Shown here: piece after piece, positions 1-7,783 of the stretch
Position numbering within the stretch: the stretch's first letter is position 1
How the letters are laid out: every line of letters begins with the position of its first letter
From: an uncultured Nitrospirota bacterium
GTDB taxonomy: Bacteria > Nitrospinota > Nitrospinia > CAJXCL01
Direction of reading: 5' to 3'
Assembly: GCA_913051775.1 (NCBI GenBank)
Contig: CAJXCL010000013.1
Coordinates: 1 to 40,271 of the forward strand
DNA length: 40,271 bases
Position numbers and translations under genes: made by a program
Notes under the pieces: generated by a model
Seen by the model: the letters and a program-made list of their open reading frames with translations, nothing else
The model's database searches: none
What the model was told of the DNA's origin: nothing

Positions 1-145
1 ACTCGAACTATTTAATAATGCAGAGTTTCCGGGATTGTGACTGCTAATACCCTGACTGTTGAAAACATTTTAAAAACTGATTTATCAGGTATATCGAATA
101 TGATGAATCAGAACTTGTAAAAAATAAGCGATGACAAGCTATTTT

Positions 146-179
146 AGGGAAAAGGTTGAAATAAAAAAACTTTCTCCCT
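146..179. other. Imperfect hairpin near left edge
   Basis: A 12-bp arm beginning AGGGAAAAGG (146-157) pairs with AACTTTCTCCCT (168-179) around a 10-nt A-rich loop, with one mismatch and one G-T pair. It lies downstream of the minus-strand HTH gene and could end its transcript, but there is no clear U tract. The rest of 1-206 shows only a short open frame ending at the stop near 120, with no recognisable product. Confidence 0.25.
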
Positions 180-206
180 GTCGGTCTGAACTCGATTTAA
201 TGCCTG

Positions 207-434
207 CTATTTGTTTTTAGACTTTTTTTTAGCTTTAGACCGGTATTCAATCAAATCACTAATGGTGCAATTAAAATGCTTACAAAGTTTTTCAAGTACA
301 TCAATATTTATTAACTGGGCCTTTTCATGATATAGACTTGCAATTGTGCTCCTGTTAACTTTGAGTGCCTTTGCTAAATCGGCTATTTTAAGTTTTTCTT
401 CACCCATCAATTTGGACAAATGACATTTAATCAT
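207..434 (-). CDS. XRE/Cro-type HTH regulator (phage-like repressor)
   Basis: A 75-aa protein with a helix-turn-helix at about residues 15-40 (key residues IADLAKALKVNRSTIA) followed by the typical third and fourth helices (VLEKLCKHFNCTISDLI) and a lysine-rich tail. This matches the compact Cro/C1 or YozG type, which binds DNA as a dimer. It is divergent from an excisionase-like gene and the integrase, with a 157-bp shared control region containing a promoter and a palindrome. That is the layout of a lysogeny or element-maintenance repressor, although the exact target is inferred. It could also be an ordinary small chromosomal regulator. Confidence 0.8.
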   Translation of the reverse strand: MIKCHLSKLMGEEKLKIADLAKALKVNRSTIASLYHEKAQLINIDVLEKLCKHFNCTISDLIEYRSKAKKKSKNK

Positions 435-495
435 AGTGTAAATTTACAGTAAAAAAATAGCAGCGTCAAATTAAAGGATTTTAAAATAAAAAAGC

Positions 496-524
496 TTGAC
501 TAGAGCTATATGGTATAGCATAAT
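496..524 (+). promoter_or_regulatory. Promoter with palindromic operator, drives xis-like gene and int
   Basis: TTGACT (496-501), a 17-nt spacer and CATAAT (519-524) form a near-consensus sigma-70 promoter pointing at the xis-like gene. A perfect palindrome, GCTATA-TGG-TATAGC (505-519), fills the spacer. A repressor bound there would block RNA polymerase directly. The divergent HTH protein at 207-434 is the natural candidate. The promoter fit is seen in the sequence; the repressor link is inference. Confidence 0.45.
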
Positions 525-591
525 GATATTTAGATTATTAATATAATGTTATATGTAGCACATAGGGGCTTGAAGTGTTGGAGCTATAAAA

Positions 592-807
592 ATGAAACTC
601 CTGTCAATTTTTGATTTTTTAGAAACCCAGTTTACCGGAAATAAGAGACCAAGTGAGCGTTCAATTAAGCGCTGGATCAAAAGCGGAAACTTCCCCTTTA
701 TGTCAATAAAAATGGGGAATCATATTTTTATTGATATTGACTCTACTGAAAATACGTTGCAAAGAAAGAAAAATCCACTTGTAGAAAGGATTTTAAATAA
801 TGGTTAG
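592..807 (+). CDS. Excisionase-like small DNA-binding protein
   Basis: A 71-aa protein containing RSIKRWIKSGNFPF followed by KMGNHIFIDID, the helix-turn-helix plus wing pattern of excisionase/AlpA-type proteins. The last 8 bp overlap the start of int (ATGGTTAG: int ATG at 800, stop TAG at 805-807), so the two are translationally coupled; xis and int overlap similarly in phage lambda. A GGAG about nine bases before the ATG serves as ribosome site. The role as recombination directionality factor is inferred from the fold pattern and the position upstream of int. Confidence 0.6.
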   Translation: MKLLSIFDFLETQFTGNKRPSERSIKRWIKSGNFPFMSIKMGNHIFIDIDSTENTLQRKKNPLVERILNNG

Positions 808-1867
808 ACCTCGTAAAAAAGGGATGAAGGACTTGCCGTTAAATTTATATGATAACAAAGGATATTTTTACTATCGGCATCCTGTGACTGGTAAATCAAT
901 CTTTCTTGGGAGAAACAGGGAAGAGTCTATAGTGGCAGCGCATGATGCGAATATTTTGTTGATTAAAAAGACTAACCTTATTGATAAAATTACTGGAAAA
1001 GCAGATTCTTTTTCTAAGTTTCTTGATTATTTTGACACAGAGATACTTCCAAAATTAAAGTTCGCTAAAAAAACTGTACAGGGTTATCGGGAAAAAATTC
1101 CACATATAAGGAATGCCCTTGGAAAAATCTCAACAAATGAAATTAGTGTAAAGGCTACTTCTGATTTTTTGGATAGTTTTCCGGATGTTCAATCTAACAG
1201 ATATAGATCATTACTTATCCTGATATTCAAACATGCTGTAGCAAAGGGTAGGGCGGATAACAATCCTGCTTATGAGACTATTCGAAAAATTGAGGATGTA
1301 AAACGTAAAAGGCTATCAAGTGAAGGATATAAAGTTATTTGGGATAACGCAACGCCTGAGATACGTAATGCTATGGATTTTGCGTTGCAGACATTGCAGA
1401 GAAGGGAAGAGATTGCCAATGCAAAATTTGAAGATATAAAAGAGGATTGCCTTTACATTCAGCAAAAGAAAACGGGTATGCCAATTAAGATTTTGATTAC
1501 AGCACCGGTTTATAAAGTAATAAACAGTTGTCGAGATATTGTAGCCAGTAAATTTATTATACACCAGGGAATTAAGGCCAATAGATTGCGAAGGTCAAAA
1601 AAAATGACGCCGGAAAGTTTAACCAAAGGATTTGCAAGGGCAAGAAACAAGTCAGGCTACTACAATAATCTTAAACCATTAGAGCGACCTTCATTTCATG
1701 AGATAAGGGCATTAGGAGCTGATTTATATAGAGAGGCAGGTTGGTCAGAAAGTGAGATACAGAAACTTTTAGGACACACTTCTGAAAAGATGACTCAGCT
1801 CTATCTGGATCGTCATAAGATCCGGTGGATCGAAGCTAATTGTGGATTGGATTTGGATAAGCAATAA
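800..1867 (+). CDS. int: Lambda-type tyrosine integrase
   Basis: 355 aa, almost the length of lambda Int (356). It has an arm-type DNA-binding domain at 1-65 (DLPLNLYDNKGYFYYRHP, GKSIFLGRNRE resemble lambda Int), a SAM-like core-binding domain at about 70-165 and a catalytic domain from about 175. Catalytic residues are visible: R201 (in LQRREE), K224 (KKTG), H300 and R303 (HEIR), H326 (LLGH) and nucleophile Y335. All are intact, so it should be active. It reads toward tRNA-Pro, 100 bp downstream, the presumed attachment site. A two-site (arm plus core) integrase of this class needs accessory DNA sites; candidates lie at 1900-1932. Confidence 0.95.
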   Translation: MVRPRKKGMKDLPLNLYDNKGYFYYRHPVTGKSIFLGRNREESIVAAHDANILLIKKTNLIDKITGKADSFSKFLDYFDTEILPKLKFAKKTVQGYREKIPHIRNALGKISTNEISVKATSDFLDSFPDVQSNRYRSLLILIFKHAVAKGRADNNPAYETIRKIEDVKRKRLSSEGYKVIWDNATPEIRNAMDFALQTLQRREEIANAKFEDIKEDCLYIQQKKTGMPIKILITAPVYKVINSCRDIVASKFIIHQGIKANRLRRSKKMTPESLTKGFARARNKSGYYNNLKPLERPSFHEIRALGADLYREAGWSESEIQKLLGHTSEKMTQLYLDRHKIRWIEANCGLDLDKQ

Positions 1868-1899
1868 AAAGTGTGACTTTTGCCTTCGAACCTTTCACG

Positions 1900-1932
1900 T
1901 TTTGGGAATATTTTGGGAATTATTTGGAAAGG
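1900..1932 (+). repeat. Three tandem 11-bp repeats, candidate integrase arm sites
   Basis: TTTTGGGAATA (1900-1910), TTTTGGGAATT (1911-1921) and the weaker ATTTGGAAAGG (1922-1932) lie directly end to end between the int stop and the tRNA. The spacing of one helical turn and the position next to the int 3' end match the P'1-P'2-P'3 arm sites of lambda att. The repeats are seen; their function is inference. Confidence 0.45.
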
Positions 1933-1966
1933 AATTTAAGTAATCTTGTAACCTATTGAAAAAGTA

Positions 1967-2041
1967 TCGGGGAGAGAGGATTTGAACCTCCGACCCCCTG
2001 CTCCCAAGGCAGGTACGCTAACCAGGCTGCGCTACTCCCCG
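1967..2041 (-). tRNA. tRNA-Pro (anticodon UGG)
   Basis: The minus strand folds as a full 75-nt cloverleaf: acceptor CGGGGAG/CTCCCCG with discriminator A, D arm with GCGCAGC...GGTTAGCG, anticodon stem CCTGC/GCAGG with loop CTTGGGA (anticodon TGG) and a T arm with GGTTCAAATCC. CCA is not encoded. The 3' end faces the integrase, so this is the likely chromosomal attachment site; the tRNA is intact, as expected if the element restored its 3' end. No second copy of the 3' segment is visible in 1-1960, so the far end of the element is outside the window. Confidence 0.95.
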
Positions 2042-2171
2042 ATTTAAACAGTGCATCACATTTATTGTCAGTTTTTAAATGGGATATGTGATTTTTTGTA
2101 TGAAAGAACCAAAAGATAGAATTATAACCTGATTCATATTTCTGAATCAAATGTTCTTGATTCCTGTCTAT

Positions 2172-3209
2172 TTAACTATTAAGGATCAAGGTTTCAGAAA
2201 AACCCTGCACAGACAATTTCCGCTGGTAAAGCGCAGCGTCCCTTCTTGTTTTGAAGAAGCCAATATAAACCTTATTAACATCCATGGTCATAGGTACTCT
2301 GACAATCCCGGTGGTAAACCCCAGTTCTGACATTTTATATCTTAATTTTACAGCGTTACTTTTTAAATAAAAACTACCTGTTTGGAGAGTATAAATATTA
2401 TCCTTTACTGATTTCAGCCTAGCATTGATTCCTTCATTTTCCAAATCAATGATGGCTTCTCTTGCCATTTTTAACTCCGAAAATTTACCTGCATATACAC
2501 GATACATATTCACCGCTTCTTTTACTAAGGTGTTGGATGGAGAAAATCCGTTGTTTTTTAAAGAGCGAATTAAATTATCAGCATTCTTCTTAATAACAAA
2601 GTGACCGAATTGAATATAATACTTCCCTGATTTGGACGTTTCAGGGACCAATATTTCAGTTGCCTTTTGCGGCGAAGGTGCCGAAGGTTTTGATATTTTT
2701 TCAACAGAGGATTGTTTTAAATTCAGTGGTGCTAGTGAAAGTGGTTTTGAAGCTTTTTCTTCGATTTGTTTCTTGGGCAGGTCAACTTTTTTAGGGGGAG
2801 GTATCTTTTCTTCTATTTTCTCTTTTTTTATTTCCTCCAATATTTCTATATCTTCTTTCTGTGGCAAAGTTTTATTTTCATCCTTTTTTTTCACTTCCTC
2901 CTTTGGTAATGCACTTTCTTTTTTCTCTATCTTTTTTAAATCTTCTTGTATGGGCATAGTTTCTTTAACCAATTGATCCGTAAGAGGTAGTTCAGCCAGA
3001 TTAAAAAGTTCTTCTTCTTTATTAAGGACATTATAATAATTAATTCCAAAGTAGACTCCGATGATAGTGAGCAGGCCTAAAGCGGATATCAGGAAAACTC
3101 TGGCGTTCTTCTTTCTTAGTTTTTCCTCCTGGTAAAATTCTTCTTCAATTTCTCTATCTTCCATTAATTCGGCTAATTCTTTTTCACCAATATTTTCATC
3201 TTCTTTCAT
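2172..3209 (-). CDS. Membrane-anchored SPOR-domain protein
   Basis: 345 aa: an acidic cytoplasmic head (1-35), one membrane helix (about 37-58), a long Lys/Glu/Pro-rich linker (about 60-190) and two SPOR repeats at the C terminus (about 194-270 and 271-345). The repeats show YYIQFGHFVIKKNADNLIRSL and IYTLQTGSFYLKSNAVKLRY. SPOR domains bind peptidoglycan strands stripped of stem peptides, so such proteins gather at division septa. The topology places the SPOR repeats in the periplasm. AGGTGA lies a few bases before the ATG and supports the start. It stands alone between the tRNA and a divergent gene. Which division or wall function it serves cannot be told. Confidence 0.85.
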   Translation of the reverse strand: MKEDENIGEKELAELMEDREIEEEFYQEEKLRKKNARVFLISALGLLTIIGVYFGINYYNVLNKEEELFNLAELPLTDQLVKETMPIQEDLKKIEKKESALPKEEVKKKDENKTLPQKEDIEILEEIKKEKIEEKIPPPKKVDLPKKQIEEKASKPLSLAPLNLKQSSVEKISKPSAPSPQKATEILVPETSKSGKYYIQFGHFVIKKNADNLIRSLKNNGFSPSNTLVKEAVNMYRVYAGKFSELKMAREAIIDLENEGINARLKSVKDNIYTLQTGSFYLKSNAVKLRYKMSELGFTTGIVRVPMTMDVNKVYIGFFKTRRDAALYQRKLSVQGFSETLILNS

Positions 3210-3349
3210 TGAGTCACCTGCTTAAAAAAAAACCAAATAGTTAAATATAACATTTACAAGGATTCACGTATTCTAACTGATTTTCTGTTTTCAGAAAGCT
3301 TATTTTCCTTTTTAGTTATCGGAATAATGGTACAGGTATTATTTTATTT

Positions 3350-3378
3350 TTGTCAAATTATTATAACTGGGATAAAAT
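3350..3378 (+). promoter_or_regulatory. Possible sigma-70 promoter for the U32 gene
   Basis: TTGTCA (3350-3355), 17-nt spacer, TAAAAT (3373-3378). It points toward the U32 peptidase gene but lies 160 bp before its start, leaving a long leader that includes the REP hairpin. AT-rich sequence makes chance matches likely. Confidence 0.3.
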
Positions 3379-3433
3379 AAAAAAATAAATAGTTCAAAAT
3401 AACAATCTGATATGAAAGTGTTTAGCGAGCGCA

Positions 3434-3456
3434 TTCCCCGTAGTTTGTCGCGGGGA
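3434..3456. repeat. REP-like GC-rich hairpin
   Basis: CCCCG at 3436-3440 pairs with CGGGG at 3451-3455 in a local GC peak within AT-rich DNA. The flanks (ATT before, AGC after) resemble the widespread ATTCCCCGC...GCGGGGAGC palindromes. It may be a decaying copy, since the inner stem is mismatched. Confidence 0.5.
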
Positions 3457-3538
3457 GCTTCAATTTTCCGTCAAAGCTCAAAGGCTCAAAGAAGTAAATA
3501 CTCAGTGTTTTTATGTCTTTGCGGCTAATAATAAAAAG

Positions 3539-4789
3539 ATGCAATTAATGAAAAAACCAGAGCTTCTCATTCCTGCAGGAAATTTTGAAAAACTAAAGGT
3601 TGCGATCCATTATGGAGCGGATGCTGTTTATTTAGCGGGACCAGAATATGGCCTGCGAAAAAAAGCGGGAAATTTTCCTTTACAGGAACTTGAAGAAGCT
3701 GTTAAATATGCCCATGAGAAGGAGACAAAAGTTTATGTAACAGTTAATATATATCCGCGAAACAGTGATCTTAACGGGATTACCGTATATTTAAAAGAAA
3801 TTGAAAATCTTGGGGCGGATGCCGTTATTATTTCAGACCCCGGTGTTATTCATATTGCAAAAAAAACTGTTCCACAGCTGCCAGTTCATTTGAGCACTCA
3901 GGCTAACACTACTAACCGGGAATCGGCGCTATTTTGGAAAAATCAGGGGGTAAAAAGAATCTGTCTTGCAAGGGAACTGTCTCTTCAGGAAATAAAGGAG
4001 ATCACAAAAAAAACGGATATGGAGATAGAGCTTTTTATCCACGGAGCTATGTGTATATCTTATTCCGGACGCTGTTTAATGAGCAAGTATATGGCAGGTC
4101 GGGACGCGAATGAAGGGGACTGTTCTCAAACCTGCCGTTGGAAATATTATCTGATGGAAGATAAAAGGAAAGGGGAGTACTTTCCTGTTGAGCAGGATGA
4201 AAGAGGCACTTATTTCTTCAGCTCTAAGGATTTGTGTTTAATCAAATATATTCCAGAACTCATTCAATCCGGTGCCTCTTCGTTTAAAATAGAAGGACGG
4301 ATGAAAAGTATTTACTATAATAGTATGGTGACTAAAATTTATCGTGAAGCAATAGACACATACTGGAAAAACAGGGAAAACTATTTATACAATTCAGAAT
4401 GGGAAAAAGAGCTTTCCAAAACAAGCAATCGCGATTTTACAACCGCTTTTTTCAATGGAAAAGCGGATAATGATATTTCAACTTCTTCTAACGCAATTCA
4501 GACATATGATTTTTTAGGCATTGTCAAAGAAGCTCTTTCTCAGAGCAGGGCTTTGGTTGATATTAGAAACAAATTTGTATCTGGAGATGATGTAGAGTGG
4601 GTAGGAAAGAGAGGAAAACCAGCATCTCTTAAGATTGGTTCAATTCTCGATGCCGAAGGTGTTAGGAAAAAAGAAGTCGTTCAGCCTAACGAGGAAGTTA
4701 TCATTCAATTTGACGCGCCGGTTGAAAAATATGACATATTGCGAAAAAAAAGAAATGAAGGATATCCGCATAAGATGCCGGATTCGTAA
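3539..4789 (+). CDS. U32-family peptidase-like protein
   Basis: 416 aa. The N-terminal barrel begins with ELLIPAGNFEKLKVAIHYGADAVYLAG, and the family signature with clustered cysteines is present (HGAMCISYSGRCLMS, then GDCSQTCRWKY, at about residues 172-205), followed by SSKDLCLI and FKIEGRMKS. Relatives such as TrhP and RlhA act in RNA hydroxylation using prephenate-derived chemistry, so the 'peptidase' label may mislead. An in-frame ATG at 3548 is an equally good start; neither has a clear ribosome site. The 3' end overlaps the DUF4911-like gene by 35 bp, suggesting joint translation. The specific substrate is unknown. Confidence 0.9.
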   Translation: MQLMKKPELLIPAGNFEKLKVAIHYGADAVYLAGPEYGLRKKAGNFPLQELEEAVKYAHEKETKVYVTVNIYPRNSDLNGITVYLKEIENLGADAVIISDPGVIHIAKKTVPQLPVHLSTQANTTNRESALFWKNQGVKRICLARELSLQEIKEITKKTDMEIELFIHGAMCISYSGRCLMSKYMAGRDANEGDCSQTCRWKYYLMEDKRKGEYFPVEQDERGTYFFSSKDLCLIKYIPELIQSGASSFKIEGRMKSIYYNSMVTKIYREAIDTYWKNRENYLYNSEWEKELSKTSNRDFTTAFFNGKADNDISTSSNAIQTYDFLGIVKEALSQSRALVDIRNKFVSGDDVEWVGKRGKPASLKIGSILDAEGVRKKEVVQPNEEVIIQFDAPVEKYDILRKKRNEGYPHKMPDS

Positions 4790-4967
4790 AGAAGATATAG
4801 CTTACGTGGATGCTCTGTTCGAATCTTATGAAAATTTTGGGGTAGTTACTACTATTGATCCAAAAGAAGCAATCATTATATTATCTATCTCTCCTTCCTT
4901 TTTTTCAGAAACAAAAGAATTACTAACTGCCTTAAAAAATGAGATTGAACTCGAAATAATCAAATAG
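4755..4967 (+). CDS. DUF4911-like small protein, overlapping the U32 gene
   Basis: 70 aa from ATG 4755 in another frame than the U32 gene. It contains RIRKEDIAYVDALFESYENF, then VVTTIDPKEAIIILSIS and a C-terminal helix (ELLTALKNEIELEI). It resembles the small DUF4911 family, which I recall as a neighbour of U32 peptidases. A longer frame opens at 4635, but its first 40 residues are out-of-frame U32 sequence, so 4755 is preferred. The overlap of 35 bp suggests translational coupling and a shared function. No catalytic motif is visible; the alpha/beta pattern could be a small regulatory fold. Confidence 0.7.
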   Translation: MKDIRIRCRIRKEDIAYVDALFESYENFGVVTTIDPKEAIIILSISPSFFSETKELLTALKNEIELEIIK

Positions 4968-5085
4968 CGTTCAGTTTAGGCTCGGCGGTTTGCAGGGGCA
5001 GTTTCAATCCTTGTTTTAAATTGATTAAGTTTTTTGTTATGATGCAAATTTATTCCATTTACTGATTCATTTAGAAGGTTCTTTT

Positions 5086-6150
5086 ATGAAAGCCATTATT
5101 TTATGCGCGGGGTTAGGAACAAGACTTTATCCTCTAACCCTCTCTATGTCCAAACATTTAATTCCTCTTGCTAATAAACCTATACTTTTTTATTCTCTCG
5201 AGATGATGCGGGATGCGGGGATTAAGGAAGTCGGTTTGATTATTGGAGAAAAAAACAATGACATTAAAGACGCGGTTAGCGATGGAAGCCAATGGGGATT
5301 AAAAGTAACCTATATTTTGCAACAAAATCCTAAAGGCCTTGCCCATGCAGCCAAGGTGGCACAGAAGTTTGTTGGGAAAGATCCGTTTGTCATGTATTTG
5401 GGAGATAATCTACTTAAAGAAGGTTTGACAGACTTTATTAACAGCTTCAATCAAAACAAACCCAATGCGTTAATTTTGTTATACCATGTTGATAATCCTT
5501 CCCAGTTTGGTATAGCGGAGCTTAATGAGGAACGCATTGCCAGGGTCATGGAAAAACCTGAAAACCCGCCAACAGATCTGGCAATAGTCGGAGCGTATTT
5601 ATTTGATAAAAATATTTTTACAGCTATTGACAACATTAAACCTTCAAAAAGGAATGAGCTGGAAATTACGGACGCAATTCAGTATTTGATAGAGAAAGAC
5701 TATGTAGTGCAGCCTCATATTGTTAAAGAATGGTGGAAAGATACCGGGCGTCCTGAAGAAATTTTAGAAGCAAATCGATTCATGCTGGACAATATTGAAT
5801 CCGGTATAAAAGGAACTGTTGACGAAAGTTCAAAGATTACCGGAAACGTGTTGATTGGAGAAGGCACGGAAATTATTAACTCTGATATATGCGGGCCGAC
5901 AGCGATTGGGAAAAATTGCAAAATAGTAGATTCATTTATCGGATATTATACTTCAATAGGAAACAACTCCTTAATAGAAAACAGTAAAGTCCAACAGAGC
6001 GTGGTCATGGAAAATGGGACAATGTTGCATTTGAGGGACCAAATTTCTGACAGCCTTTTTGGAAGAAATGTTACATTGAAAAGTTTTCAGGGAAAGTCTG
6101 CTGAATCTTGCTTTGTACTCGCTGACCACAGCTTTGTAAAGATATCTTAA
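5086..6150 (+). CDS. Glucose-1-phosphate thymidylyltransferase, long (StrD/RmlA) type
   Basis: 354 aa. The nucleotidyltransferase domain (1-235) starts KAIILCAGLGTRLYPLT, with the sugar-nucleotide signature GxGTRLxP, a lysine in SKHLIPL and the Mg-binding YLGDN. The C-terminal third (about 245-350) is a hexapeptide-like beta helix (ITGNVLIGEGTEI, GPTAIGKNCKI). This matches the long RmlA/StrD family that makes dTDP-glucose for deoxysugars. The beta helix is regulatory or oligomerising in the family and seems without acyltransferase function. It ends 8 bp from the convergent moeA with no obvious terminator. A UTP- or CTP-using relative is possible. Confidence 0.85.
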   Translation: MKAIILCAGLGTRLYPLTLSMSKHLIPLANKPILFYSLEMMRDAGIKEVGLIIGEKNNDIKDAVSDGSQWGLKVTYILQQNPKGLAHAAKVAQKFVGKDPFVMYLGDNLLKEGLTDFINSFNQNKPNALILLYHVDNPSQFGIAELNEERIARVMEKPENPPTDLAIVGAYLFDKNIFTAIDNIKPSKRNELEITDAIQYLIEKDYVVQPHIVKEWWKDTGRPEEILEANRFMLDNIESGIKGTVDESSKITGNVLIGEGTEIINSDICGPTAIGKNCKIVDSFIGYYTSIGNNSLIENSKVQQSVVMENGTMLHLRDQISDSLFGRNVTLKSFQGKSAESCFVLADHSFVKIS

Positions 6151-6158
6151 GTTACTAA

Positions 6159-7370
6159 TTAATTTCTTAAAACCTGCACTTCAACCTGCTGACCGGATTT
6201 CAGTTCTGTTTCTGATTCAGGAATGATAAGAAGAGAATTTGCGGAAGCTAGTGAAGCGAGCATGTTGGAACCCTGTCCGCTCAATGCGGAGACTGAATAA
6301 CTTCCGTTTATATAAGTTAAAGTTGATCTCAGGAAATGTCTTCGTCCATCATCTTTTTTCTTAATGCCTTCAGTCAGCGTAGCGCGGATGGTTTTACGAA
6401 AAATATCGGTATGTCCGCTCATTTTTAGGATAGCGGGTCTCACAAACTGCTCAAAAGAAACAAAAGAAGAAACTGGGTTACCGGGAAGACCGAAAAGAGG
6501 ACGCTTGCTTAACATGGAAAAAGTCAACGGTTTTCCCGGTTTCATAGCAATCTTCCAGAAAACGATTTCACTTCCCAAATCCTGAATGGCGTCTTTAACA
6601 AAATCATAATCCCCTACAGAAACTCCACCCGATGTAACTATAATATCCGCCTTATTAGCAGATTTTAGTTTTTCTTTTATATCATCTTTTCGGTCCCGAA
6701 CAATTCCTAACAACATGGGTTTAGCACCGCTTTCCAAAACCTGGGACGCGAGGAGATAGGTATTGCTGTTAATGATTTGATGATCCTCAGCTTTTGCGTC
6801 CACATCAACTAATTCATCGCCGGTAGATAAAATAGCTACTACAGGTTTGCGGTTAACGGATAATTTGGCGTACCCAGCTGTGGCGATAATAGCGATGTTC
6901 GATGATGTTACAAGGTCTCCCTTTGAAAGAAGGATATCGCCTTTTTTAAAGTCTTCTCCCTGTTTTCGGACGTGGCTTCCTTTTTTTTGCGGTTTCAAGA
7001 TCGAGACAGAACCGTTTTTTTTCTCAGTTTCCTCTACCATTACGACGGTATCTGCTCCGCCAGGTACCACAGCTCCGGTCATAATCCTTGAAGCTTCACC
7101 AGGATTGATGGATTTTGTAGGCTTTTGTCCCGCGGGAATATCTTCAACAACTTTTAATGAGAGGGGATTATTTTGATCAAGGGAGGAAATATCATTAAAA
7201 CGAAGCGCATAACCGTCCATAGCGGAATTATCAGCCGGCGGGTTATCCCTTTGCGCGCAAATATCTTCCTGTAAAACAGCTCCGAGAGTATTTAGCAAAG
7301 GAATATTTTCAGGTTCAAGAGGTTGGAGTTTTTCTAAAATGATATTTTGGGCTTCTTTAACTAATATCAT
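6159..7370 (-). CDS. moeA: Molybdopterin molybdenumtransferase
   Basis: 403 aa from ATG 7370. Inserts molybdate into adenylated molybdopterin, the last step of molybdenum cofactor synthesis. Hallmarks: PPADNSAMDGYAL near the N terminus, ILSTGDEL, SGGVSVGDYDFVKD and GLPGNPVSSFVSFEQFVRP, with a C-terminal beta domain. An ATG 18 bp further upstream exists, but 7370 overlaps the moaE stop as ATGA, which argues strongly for this start and for coupled translation. The pair moaE-moeA is an operon; moaA, moaC, moaD and mogA are not in the window. It implies molybdo- or tungstoenzymes in this organism. Confidence 0.95.
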   Translation of the reverse strand: MILVKEAQNIILEKLQPLEPENIPLLNTLGAVLQEDICAQRDNPPADNSAMDGYALRFNDISSLDQNNPLSLKVVEDIPAGQKPTKSINPGEASRIMTGAVVPGGADTVVMVEETEKKNGSVSILKPQKKGSHVRKQGEDFKKGDILLSKGDLVTSSNIAIIATAGYAKLSVNRKPVVAILSTGDELVDVDAKAEDHQIINSNTYLLASQVLESGAKPMLLGIVRDRKDDIKEKLKSANKADIIVTSGGVSVGDYDFVKDAIQDLGSEIVFWKIAMKPGKPLTFSMLSKRPLFGLPGNPVSSFVSFEQFVRPAILKMSGHTDIFRKTIRATLTEGIKKKDDGRRHFLRSTLTYINGSYSVSALSGQGSNMLASLASANSLLIIPESETELKSGQQVEVQVLRN

Positions 7371-7783
7371 GGATGATCTTCGACCCAAACATCACCGTCC
7401 GTAGTGATCTCTTTTTTCCAGATAGGAACGGTTCGTTTTAATTCATCTATCGCCCATTCACATGCTTTAAAGGCGGCTTTTCGGTGTTCAGCTATTGCAA
7501 TTATCAGGACAATATCATCCGCTATTTGAATTTCGCCTATACGATGTATCACGGAAAGATCAAAAATATCAAATTTTTTTATGGCTTCTTCTCTCAAGGT
7601 TTCGAGTTTTTTGAGGGCCATTTCTTCATAAGATTCAAAAAATAATTCTTTAATTTGTTTTCCTTTAGAAGACTCCCTCGCCGTGCCGATAAAAGTCACC
7701 ACCCCGCCTGTATTACTGAATTGAGATCGAAGGTTTCTGACCTCGGTATCTACGAGAAAATCTCCTTCCTGAATTTTTATCAT
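7367..7783 (-). CDS. moaE: Molybdopterin synthase catalytic subunit
   Basis: 138 aa. MoaE adds sulfur from MoaD thiocarboxylate to precursor Z (cPMP). Visible family residues: GGVVTFIGTAR (R36), IHRIGE (H80, R81), EHRKAAF and the active-site lysine region IWKKE (K123, K124). Length is typical. It overlaps moeA by 4 bp. MoaD must be encoded elsewhere. Confidence 0.95.
   Translation of the reverse strand: MIKIQEGDFLVDTEVRNLRSQFSNTGGVVTFIGTARESSKGKQIKELFFESYEEMALKKLETLREEAIKKFDIFDLSVIHRIGEIQIADDIVLIIAIAEHRKAAFKACEWAIDELKRTVPIWKKEITTDGDVWVEDHP

Larger units (their letters stand above)
3210..3538. other. 329-bp divergent intergenic region with REP hairpin
   Basis: Between the SPOR gene and the U32 gene. 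It holds a possible plus-strand promoter (3350-3378), a REP-like hairpin (3434-3456) and, at about 3478-3530, text of the 'ctttgcggct' kind that recurs in other gaps of this window. No supported gene. Confidence 0.5.

Noticed and set aside
1953-2150. 65-codon open frame on the minus strand
   Set aside because: It is read through the tRNA-Pro gene; the peptide with GVGGSNPLSP is a known artefact of tRNA sequences.
2632-2976. 114-codon plus-strand frame rich in Ser and Phe
   Set aside because: Antisense shadow of the Lys/Glu/Pro-rich linker of the SPOR protein; no ribosome site or family.
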